A stretch of 5,077 nucleotides of DNA from the NCBI GenBank assembly GCA_021805585.1, contig JAJZEY010000052.1, positions 1-5,077 of the forward strand, written 5' to 3'. The DNA comes from Planctomycetota bacterium. GTDB taxonomy: Bacteria; Planctomycetota; Phycisphaerae; WQYP01. Shown here piece after piece: positions 1 through 4,674 of this stretch. The notes beneath the pieces are model-generated. The model had not been told where the DNA came from. It made no database searches and worked only from the letters and a program-made list of their open reading frames with translations. Positions within the stretch are counted from its first letter, which is position 1; the number at the start of each line of letters is the position of its first letter. Both the position numbers and the translations under genes were made by a program.

Positions 1-458
1 CCCAGCGCATTTACTGCCAGTTATCCGGAATCAATCCGGTTACAGTGACCGTCCGGTCCAACGTGCAGCGTGAACTGCTGGCGTATCTGAACGCGAAAAA
101 CGCGCTGACCGTGCGCACCTTCCGAAATTGTGACAACGACATTCTGCTTGCCGCTCACCTTCTTGAACACTCGCCGGACACCGTCATGCAACTGGAACCC
201 GCAGTGCGACTTGGCGTGGTCACCTTCACACGCGGTCCGCATGCGCTTGGGTTAATTCAGGGTACCCGCCCAGTGGAACATCTTTTTCCCCAATTACAGA
301 TGACCGTGCAAATTGCCCCACAACATTTCGTGGTGCTGGCCGCCGCGGACGCGACCGGTCGGCCTGCCTCCATCGGCTCGGCGTTTCTTTCGGAGACGCG
401 GCGTGTGCCCCCAAGGGAAACGGTACTGCTGTTTATTCCCATGAATGGCATTAAATGA
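1..458 (+). CDS. Unrecognised protein, C-terminal part (5' end outside window)
   Basis: The reading frame is open from the left edge (first full codon at position 3) to a TGA at 456-458, giving 151 residues of what must be a longer protein. A GTG at 45 could be read as a start, but the frame is open before it with protein-like sequence (ending LSGINPVTV) and there is no Shine-Dalgarno site, so I treat the gene as truncated by the window. The visible part is soluble-looking, with no membrane segment. It ends in strand-rich stretches (QHFVVLAAADATGRPASIGS, then ETVLLFIPMNGIK) that suggest a terminal beta-rich domain. Only two cysteines are present and I see no known catalytic motif. Use of GCC, ACC and CGC matches the other clear genes here. 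I do not recognise the family, so no function is given. That it is a real gene is fairly sure. Confidence 0.7.
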   Translation, partial: QRIYCQLSGINPVTVTVRSNVQRELLAYLNAKNALTVRTFRNCDNDILLAAHLLEHSPDTVMQLEPAVRLGVVTFTRGPHALGLIQGTRPVEHLFPQLQMTVQIAPQHFVVLAAADATGRPASIGSAFLSETRRVPPRETVLLFIPMNGIK

Positions 459-632
459 GCGGCATGAAGTTAATCTGTATTTGAATCATAACCGGACCGC
501 AGGCACCGCCCGCTACGGTTCGGGAATCCGCCGTGACGGGGTGCCCCAACAGCGGCAAAAAGTGCCGTTCCGGAAAAGGCCCGTATCCGAATTAAACCCG
601 TGGCCGCTCACCCACCTGGGGTCCATCCGCAT
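459..632. other. Gap between convergent genes with small hairpins
   Basis: This stretch lies between the end of the left-edge gene and the end of the 88-residue minus-strand candidate, so it should carry 3' ends. Two small inverted repeats are visible. One pairs ACGG..CGG with CCG.CCGT around a GAAT loop near 514-533. The other, at 553-567, is CGGCA/TGCCG with a five-base loop. Neither is followed by a T run on either strand, so I do not call them intrinsic terminators. A 39-codon minus-strand frame at 513-632 begins directly after the upstream stop codon, and I do not count it as a gene. No tRNA, RNase P or SRP RNA signature was found by eye. Confidence 0.4.
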
Positions 633-899
633 TTATCCCAGAAAAAGATCTGAACCGCAGGTCACATGATCGGCTTCAATCGGGTCGTTAGGACTCATCC
701 GAATGGTGGTCTGTGGCTCTTTGCGAGCGAACCCTGGCCGCGCGGCCATCGAAATCCGCAACGTATCGCCAGTCGCAAAACTATCGCGGCTTTCAAACGC
801 ATTTGGTGGCCGCGCCGCCATGTCCACTCGCGTTGACTTCGACCGGGCCGCCGTGGAAGTGTCCACCCGGCCAACCGAACCTAATTTACGCATCACCAT
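633..899 (-). CDS. Small orphan protein, 88 residues, with internal MAARP repeats
   Basis: I do not recognise this protein. The start is ATG at 899, chosen because AAAGGAG (906-912) lies six bases upstream, the same Shine-Dalgarno form used by the kinase gene. An extended -10 promoter lies about 70 bases upstream. The frame is open back to a stop at 966-968, but the only earlier start (GTG at 935) has no ribosome binding site. The product is mildly basic, has no signal peptide or membrane segment and has one cysteine. It shows imperfect repeats: RVDTSTAARSKST, RVDMAARPP, LRISMAARPG, IRMSPNDP. Two caveats apply. Its alanine codons are mostly GCG, whereas clear genes here prefer GCC. A rival open frame of 88 codons covers 703-969 on the plus strand, with codon use closer to the neighbours and an AGGA nine bases before its ATG. 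Promoter and Shine-Dalgarno evidence make me favour the minus strand, with moderate confidence. Confidence 0.5.
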   Translation of the reverse strand: MVMRKLGSVGRVDTSTAARSKSTRVDMAARPPNAFESRDSFATGDTLRISMAARPGFARKEPQTTIRMSPNDPIEADHVTCGSDLFLG

Positions 900-905
900 G
901 ACAGG

Positions 906-912
906 CTCCTTT
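906..912 (-). promoter_or_regulatory. Shine-Dalgarno site of the 88-residue gene
   Basis: The minus strand reads AAAGGAG, then a six-base spacer CCTGTC, then ATG. This is a near-ideal match and spacing. It decides the start at 899 over the in-frame GTG at 935 and is one of the main arguments that the small gene is real. Confidence 0.6.
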
Positions 913-970
913 ACATCCCACTTGGTTTTGCCCACACGGTTGACGGTCAGCGGTAACTTTCGCTGTTAAC

Positions 971-999
971 ATTATATCACACACGCCAATGACCTCCAA
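971..999 (-). promoter_or_regulatory. Sigma-70-type promoter with extended -10, for the 88-residue gene
   Basis: On the minus strand the hexamer TATAAT (976-971) is a perfect -10 consensus, and TG at 979-978 one base before it makes it an extended -10. Seventeen bases upstream is TTGGAG (999-994), a weak -35 that keeps the conserved TTG, as is common when the extended -10 is present. Transcription would begin near 964 and leave a leader of about 65 bases. That leader contains a hairpin with arms CAGCG/CGCTG at 948-965. Housekeeping sigma recognition is inferred from the consensus alone. Confidence 0.55.
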
Positions 1000-1060
1000 A
1001 ATAAATTGCCAGCTGTTTTATTGTGCATGCCGGCTCGTTCCGCCCAAGGGCACCGGGCTA

Positions 1061-1363
1061 TCACGCAGCCCTGAACAAAACAACACCCATCCGCTGTTGC
1101 CCGGTTTTCAGCCGGCGAATATGTCGGCCAAGCCGTTTTTTCTGGTGCAGCGGATAATCTATCAAAGCAGGGCCTTGCAGCGGGCCTTGTTTACAGTATG
1201 AACATTGGGCAGAATCTCTCTTCACAGGCACCGGCAAAGGAAACGACACGGCCACCTGCTCAATTTTATTTATCGGCAAATCAAGACCGTGGGCTTGAAT
1301 TTGTTTCAATTCTCGTTCGCTCCGCACTTCATTTAACTTCAAAAAGTGAGCTTTTTTTGCCAT
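1061..1363 (-). CDS. Hypothetical basic protein of about 100 residues with a CSYC motif, divergent from miaA
   Basis: I do not recognise this protein. From ATG at 1363 it runs 100 residues to a TGA at 1061-1063. Other in-frame starts are ATG at 1372, with a GAGA-type weak Shine-Dalgarno, and GTG at 1399, which would overlap the miaA start. The N-terminal third is lysine/glutamate-rich and probably helical (MAKKAHFLKLNEVRSEREL). The middle is hydrophobic and proline-containing (QVAVSFPLPVPV). Then come a single CSYC pair and a strongly basic tail (HQKKRLGRHIRRLKTGQQR). One Cys pair does not make a complete zinc site unless His or a second subunit helps, but the basic tail would suit RNA or DNA binding. 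That is inference only. Codons are more AT-rich than in miaA, and no strong ribosome site or terminator is seen, so it could be a chance or decaying frame. Confidence 0.4.
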   Translation of the reverse strand: MAKKAHFLKLNEVRSERELKQIQAHGLDLPINKIEQVAVSFPLPVPVKRDSAQCSYCKQGPLQGPALIDYPLHQKKRLGRHIRRLKTGQQRMGVVLFRAA

Positions 1364-1389
1364 GGGTCCCATTATTTCTCGCGTTTGGG

Positions 1390-1395
1390 TATTAT
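1390..1395 (+). promoter_or_regulatory. Candidate -10 element for miaA, shared with the opposite strand
   Basis: TATTAT differs from TATAAT at one base. If used, transcription would start about 1402, almost at the ATG at 1406, giving a nearly leaderless miaA mRNA. That would explain why no Shine-Dalgarno is seen. The same bases on the minus strand give CATAAT/ATAATA, which could serve the divergent small gene. No convincing -35 hexamer is present for either direction, so this is tentative. Confidence 0.25.
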
Positions 1396-1405
1396 GCACA
1401 CTGTG

Positions 1406-2365
1406 ATGAGTCCTTTAATTATCGTCGGGTGCACCGCCAGCGGAAAGTCCGATCTGGCCGAATTCCTCGCGGAAAAATGGCTTGGACCGACCGGCCAGCC
1501 CGCCGTTGTGATGGCCGTAGATTCCATGCAGGTGTACCGCGGGATGGATATTGGCACCGCCAAACCGTCCATTCAGACACGCCAGCGCATAAGCCACCAA
1601 ATGATTGATGTAGCCGACCCCTGGGAATCCTTTTCCGCCGCCCGGTTTGCCGCTATGGCCACCCCAATTCTCGATCAATGCCGTGCCAGCCAGACGCCCC
1701 TGATTCTGGTGGCCGGCACCATTTTGTACTTGCGGGCATTGCTGGAGGGGCTGTTTGAAGGGCCGGCCGCCAATCCGGAAATCCGCGGCCAACTTGCCGC
1801 TTTTGCCGCCGAACATTCCCTTTCCGCACTGCATCAGGAACTCTCCCGCATAGATCCGGTATCCGCGGCACGCATTCACCCCAATGATCAGCGACGGATT
1901 ATTCGCGCCTTGGAAGTGTTCCGCCTGACGGGTCAAACTATCAGCGACCTGCAAACACAATGGCAACACCAGCACCCGCAAATAAGCGCGCGTATCATTG
2001 GAATTGCCCGCGATAAATCCGAATTGAATTCCCGCATTAATCGCCGCGTCAAGGCGATGGTCGATCTTGGCCTGGTGGACGAAGTTGTCCGTTTGGCCGC
2101 CGCTCCTGGCGGACTTTCCGATCAGGCCCGCCAGGCGGTCGGATATCGTGAAATTCTTGAATATCTTGCGGGCCGCCTGTCGTTGCCCGACGCCCTTGAA
2201 AAAATAAAAATTAACACGCGGCATCTGGCCAAACTTCAGCGCACATGGCTTAAAAGATTCCCATCGGTAGAATGGATTCCCGCCGATATGGCTCGTACGA
2301 CTCAGGAAATTGCCCAGCCGATTCTAAACCAGTTGTGCTCCCCCGCGCTGCGGCCGACAATTTGA
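1406..2365 (+). CDS. miaA: tRNA dimethylallyltransferase (tRNA delta-2-isopentenylpyrophosphate transferase)
   Basis: MiaA transfers the dimethylallyl group of DMAPP to N6 of A37 beside the anticodon of tRNAs that read UNN codons, giving i6A37. From ATG 1406 the protein has 319 residues, normal for the family. Visible motifs are the P-loop-like GCTASGKS (8-15), DSMQVYRGMDIGTAKP (39-54) with the conserved Asp39, HQMIDV (64-69), LYLRALLEG (107-115), the IHPNDQRRIIRALEVF block, the RINRRVKAMVDLGLVDEV helix and VGYREILEYL near the C-terminus. The usual GGTGLY signature reads AGTILY (103-108), a mild departure. An in-frame ATG at 1394 would add MHTV. Neither start has a good Shine-Dalgarno, so the choice rests on the P-loop lying close to the N-terminus and on a possible -10 just upstream. 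A kinase gene follows after 26 bases, probably in one operon. Function is confident; the start is not. Confidence 0.95.
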   Translation: MSPLIIVGCTASGKSDLAEFLAEKWLGPTGQPAVVMAVDSMQVYRGMDIGTAKPSIQTRQRISHQMIDVADPWESFSAARFAAMATPILDQCRASQTPLILVAGTILYLRALLEGLFEGPAANPEIRGQLAAFAAEHSLSALHQELSRIDPVSAARIHPNDQRRIIRALEVFRLTGQTISDLQTQWQHQHPQISARIIGIARDKSELNSRINRRVKAMVDLGLVDEVVRLAAAPGGLSDQARQAVGYREILEYLAGRLSLPDALEKIKINTRHLAKLQRTWLKRFPSVEWIPADMARTTQEIAQPILNQLCSPALRPTI

Positions 2366-2374
2366 CACTCTATC

Positions 2375-2384
2375 AGGAAAGGAG
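2375..2384 (+). promoter_or_regulatory. Shine-Dalgarno site fixing the kinase start
   Basis: AGGAAAGGAG ends seven bases before ATG at 2392. This strong site shows translation begins at 2392 and not at the in-frame ATG at 2272, which lies inside miaA and would add 40 residues of non-family sequence. Confidence 0.8.
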
Positions 2385-2391
2385 CCGTTGC

Positions 2392-3750
2392 ATGTTGCGT
2401 GTTCTGGCTATTGATGTGGGTTCATCATCCATTAAGGCTGGCCTGTTAAAAGGGGGCAAGCTTAAGCGGTCCGCACATATTCCCAACGCCTCTGCCGCCA
2501 GTGGGAACACAATTGAAATTCCCGCATTGAGTCTGCTGGCTGCTTTCCGCCAGACCATTCTGCAAATGATGGATGGCCATAAAAAGCTCGACGCCATTAA
2601 CATTGATACGTTTTGCCCGGGTCTGGTGGGGTTGAATCGCCGCGGCCAGCCTGTTGTCGGCTGCATTTCCCACCAAGACCGCCGCAGCGAAAAGCAGGCC
2701 ATGGAACTGCAGCAACGCATCGGCCGCGATCGCCATCTGGCATTAACTGGCAATCTTCCCTTTCCTGGAGGCATCGCATCCACCTCGTTGCTCTGGCTAA
2801 GGGAAAATCAGCCTGCGGTGTTTAAGCAACTCCACCGCATTGGCCAGCCCACCACACTTCTTATTCACGCCCTGACCGGTCAATGGGTGATTGATCCATC
2901 CCAGGCCGCCTTTCTGGGGCTTTATGATGCCGTAGGCCTTACCGGGTGGGTGCCGGAATTGCTTGCGGCAGTCGGCGTTCGGCCACAACAACTGCCGGTC
3001 ATTCGCTTTGCCGATCAGATCGCCGGCACCGTCACGCCCGCGGCCGCCCGCGGTCTGGGTCTGCCCGCCGGCTGCCCCGTTTATTCCGGCATTGTGGATA
3101 CCAGCGCCGCCATGGTTGCCACAGATTGCCAGCCCGGCCGAATGGTGCATAGCGCCGGCTCCACGGATGTGCTGGCCATCTGCCTGCCGCGGGCTTGCCC
3201 CGCACCCGACATTCTCACGCGTCCCCTGGGTACACAAAAAATAGCGCCCAACACATGGCTGGCGGTCAGCACCATTGCCGCCGGCGGCTCCAGCATAAAA
3301 TGGGCGCATGCCAATCTTTTCCCGGATATGTCGTTCAAAGATTTCAACAAACTTATGCGAAAGCTGGCCGACAATCTTAACGAAAAATCATGTGATACTC
3401 CGGCCACTGATGCCGTTCAATTTTCCCCATATCTTGCCGGTGACCGCACCAGCCTGGAAACGCGCCGTGCGGAATTTTCAAATTTGACACTTGGCACCAC
3501 GCGCCAGCAGATGCTTTCGGCCATGCTGTCTTCGCTGGCACAAGCCAGCCGCCGCCGCTTTATCCGTTTATCTGAAATTCATCAGCCCAAACGGGAAATA
3601 TTCACGATGGGAGGTCAGCAGGAACTTGCGGATCTGATGCACCGATGCTGGCCGGGCAAATGGTCTTTTACGCCACTATCCAATGAAGCCATTGGCGGTC
3701 TGAATCGCATTGCAACCGCATGTCCGGCGTCGCAAAAATCGGATATCTGA
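2392..3750 (+). CDS. FGGY-family carbohydrate kinase, xylulokinase-like, substrate unknown
   Basis: FGGY kinases transfer phosphate from ATP to a sugar or polyol in the cytoplasm. This 452-residue protein has the family layout. It has an N-terminal phosphate-1 loop AIDVGSSSIKAGLL (6-19) and a likely sugar-contact segment HQDRR (94-98). The probable catalytic base is Asp236 in SGIVDTSAA, at the place of the GGGDN aspartate of E. coli xylulokinase. It also has phosphate-2 loop HSAGSTDVLAI (253-263), TIAAGGSSIKWA, PYLAGDRTS (346-354) matching the PYLSGERTP block of xylulokinases, and an adenosine-type MGGQQE (406-411). Departures are MGG where GGG is usual and NEAIGGLNRIA where xylulokinases have a GAALGAA-like stretch, so nucleotide binding may be altered. 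It is somewhat shorter than typical xylulokinases of about 480-500 residues. It follows miaA closely and has no sugar transporter, isomerase or regulator nearby, so the neighbours do not reveal the substrate. Family is confident; substrate is not. Confidence 0.85.
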   Translation: MLRVLAIDVGSSSIKAGLLKGGKLKRSAHIPNASAASGNTIEIPALSLLAAFRQTILQMMDGHKKLDAINIDTFCPGLVGLNRRGQPVVGCISHQDRRSEKQAMELQQRIGRDRHLALTGNLPFPGGIASTSLLWLRENQPAVFKQLHRIGQPTTLLIHALTGQWVIDPSQAAFLGLYDAVGLTGWVPELLAAVGVRPQQLPVIRFADQIAGTVTPAAARGLGLPAGCPVYSGIVDTSAAMVATDCQPGRMVHSAGSTDVLAICLPRACPAPDILTRPLGTQKIAPNTWLAVSTIAAGGSSIKWAHANLFPDMSFKDFNKLMRKLADNLNEKSCDTPATDAVQFSPYLAGDRTSLETRRAEFSNLTLGTTRQQMLSAMLSSLAQASRRRFIRLSEIHQPKREIFTMGGQQELADLMHRCWPGKWSFTPLSNEAIGGLNRIATACPASQKSDI

Positions 3751-3762
3751 AATTTCAGATAT
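3734..3762 (-). terminator. Probable intrinsic terminator of the minus-strand operon, hairpin on the kinase stop codon
   Basis: Positions 3743-3762 form a perfect 20-base palindrome, ATATCTGAAATTTCAGATAT. It can fold as an eight-pair stem with an AATT loop. Read on the minus strand it comes 12 bases after the stop of the MazG-like gene and is followed by CCGATTTTT, whose T run is at 3738-3734. That is terminator-like, although four bases separate stem and T run and the stem is AT-rich. On the plus strand it overlaps the kinase TGA (3748-3750) but has no T run after it, so plus-strand termination is less likely. A perfect palindrome between converging genes could also be a protein-binding site. 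Confidence 0.5.
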
Positions 3763-3774
3763 ATAGCACCCCGC

Positions 3775-4080
3775 TTATTTGTATCCCTGCGGGCCGCCTG
3801 ACTTGAAATATTTCTCCGCAATCGCCTGGCTCAATTCCACACCATGAATATTGGCAAGCGTACACAGCCACGCGAATACGTCCGCGAATTCCTCCCGCAA
3901 ATTCGCCGCATCGTTTCCCTGCAATGCCGTGGCCAGTTCACCGACTTCTTCAATAAACCAGACAAATGTTGCCGCGGATCCGCGTTCAATGTCCCGTGTC
4001 GAGTATTTTTGCCGAATATGTTCCTGAAACGATTCAATTGTCATCGGTGGCCCGGTTTGTTCGTGGTTCATCTGATTCAT
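3775..4080 (-). CDS. MazG-like nucleotide pyrophosphohydrolase
   Basis: MazG-fold enzymes split nucleoside triphosphates, often non-canonical or damaged ones, into monophosphate and pyrophosphate using Mg2+. From ATG 4080 the protein has 101 residues, the length of single-domain members. The metal-binding signature is visible as EEVGE (44-48) on one helix and EEFAD (63-67) on the next, followed by a third helix through VELSQAIAEKYF. The start at 4080 is chosen because GGA (4091-4089) lies eight bases upstream. Starts at 4071 and 4044 are possible and would trim the polar N-terminus; the conserved part begins at MTIESFQEHI, so all preserve the domain. It is the last gene of the minus-strand operon, 36 bases after trmL, and ends in front of a hairpin. 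Whether it cleans house NTPs or has a specific substrate cannot be read from the sequence. Confidence 0.85.
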   Translation of the reverse strand: MNQMNHEQTGPPMTIESFQEHIRQKYSTRDIERGSAATFVWFIEEVGELATALQGNDAANLREEFADVFAWLCTLANIHGVELSQAIAEKYFKSGGPQGYK

Positions 4081-4116
4081 TTTATTTATCCAAAAAAAAA
4101 TCACTAAATAAAATCG

Positions 4117-4674
4117 TTAAACCCGCTGAATTTCAGCGGCGCCGGCGCATTTTTCGCCACAAGCGACTTGCCGGAGAGCCTCATAAACTGCAATTCCCGC
4201 CGACGTGGAAACATTCAGACACCGCTGCCCCGACTGCATGGGAATTCTGACGGTCTGCATGGCATATTTTTCCACAAATGCCGTCGGCAAGCCCTTGGAT
4301 TCACTTCCGAATACCAGAAAGTCATCCGCTGAAAACTGGACATTCCATAAATCACGGCGGCCGCGCGCGGAAAAAAGATGGAAATGAATCCCCAACTGCT
4401 TTTCAAACGCCAGCACATCATCATGTATCACCGGTTGAAGTGTCTGCCAGTAATCCATCCCTGATCGGCGTAGCCGCGAATCAGAAATAAAAAATCCAAG
4501 AGGGCGCACCAGATGCAACTCCACACCGGTTACCGCGCACAGCCGCGCAATGTTTCCGGTATTCTGGGGAATATCCGGCTCTACAAGTGCTACCCGCAGT
4601 CGATGTAGGGGAAAAACTTCGGGCGTCGGACCGGCGCCAGATTGCTTCAACTTGGCGTCAGTCCCGCGATTCAT
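4117..4674 (-). CDS. trmL: tRNA (cytidine/uridine-34-2'-O)-methyltransferase
   Basis: TrmL (YibK) is a knotted SPOUT methyltransferase that uses S-adenosylmethionine to methylate the ribose 2'-OH of wobble base 34 in certain tRNA-Leu species. The 185-residue protein shows the family signatures: VEPDIPQNTGNIARLC (31-46), RPLGFFISDSRLRRSGMDYW (57-76), FGSESKGLP (122-130) and IPM..GQRCLNVSTSAGIAVYEALRQ (144-169). The last two form the knot that binds the cofactor. The ATG at 4674 is chosen because AAAGGAAA (4690-4683) lies upstream at normal spacing. It overlaps the end of the RDD gene by 17 bases, suggesting translational coupling. Two oddities stand out: about 25 extra polar residues before the core, where E. 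coli TrmL starts almost at its first strand, and RCLNVSTS where RSLNLSNS is usual. The SpoU relatives TrmH and RlmB are less likely because of the EPDIPQNTGNI motif and short length. Confidence 0.9.
   Translation of the reverse strand: MNRGTDAKLKQSGAGPTPEVFPLHRLRVALVEPDIPQNTGNIARLCAVTGVELHLVRPLGFFISDSRLRRSGMDYWQTLQPVIHDDVLAFEKQLGIHFHLFSARGRRDLWNVQFSADDFLVFGSESKGLPTAFVEKYAMQTVRIPMQSGQRCLNVSTSAGIAVYEALRQVACGEKCAGAAEIQRV
4123..4139 (-). repeat. Perfect stem-loop at the 3' end of trmL
   Basis: The minus strand can fold as CCGCTGA-AAT-TCAGCGG, seven pairs with a three-base loop, using the last few codons of trmL. Downstream is T-rich but interrupted (GTTTAACGATTTTATTT), and a run of nine T follows only after about 22 bases, so it is at best a weak terminator between trmL and the MazG-like gene. 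An attenuating or mRNA-stabilising hairpin is equally possible. The core CTGAAATTCAG nearly matches the palindrome at 3743-3762. Confidence 0.4.

Noticed and set aside
505..545. GGTTCGGGAATCC resembling a tRNA T-arm
   Set aside because: The loop would be too long and there are no matching acceptor, D or anticodon arms around it.
445..669. Plus-strand frame of 74 codons after the left-edge gene
   Set aside because: It starts inside the upstream gene without a Shine-Dalgarno and its composition (Arg/Pro-rich, no pattern) looks non-coding.
1341..1356. AAAAAG-TGAG-CTTTTT hairpin with a T run, terminator-like on the plus strand
   Set aside because: The stem is entirely A/T apart from one pair, and it coincides with lysine and phenylalanine codons of the minus-strand candidate gene. 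No plus-strand gene ends in front of it.
1198..1608. Plus-strand open frame of 136 codons overlapping the miaA start
   Set aside because: It runs out of frame through the certain miaA sequence, has no ribosome site and its product looks like a shadow.
1415..2224. Long minus-strand open frame of 269 codons inside miaA
   Set aside because: It is the antisense shadow of miaA, whose family motifs are unmistakable. The Gly/Asn/His-rich product has no recognisable domain.
2797..3309. Minus-strand open frame of 170 codons inside the kinase
   Set aside because: Glycine-rich antisense shadow of a clear FGGY kinase, with no ribosome site or motif.
4092..4100. Run of nine A (T on the minus strand) taken as a terminator tail for trmL
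   Set aside because: No hairpin lies directly before it. The nearest stem-loop is about 22 bases away, and the run lies just before the ribosome site of the next gene.
4139..4148. GCGCCGGCGC palindrome
   Set aside because: Short GC-rich symmetry within coding sequence, expected by chance at this composition.
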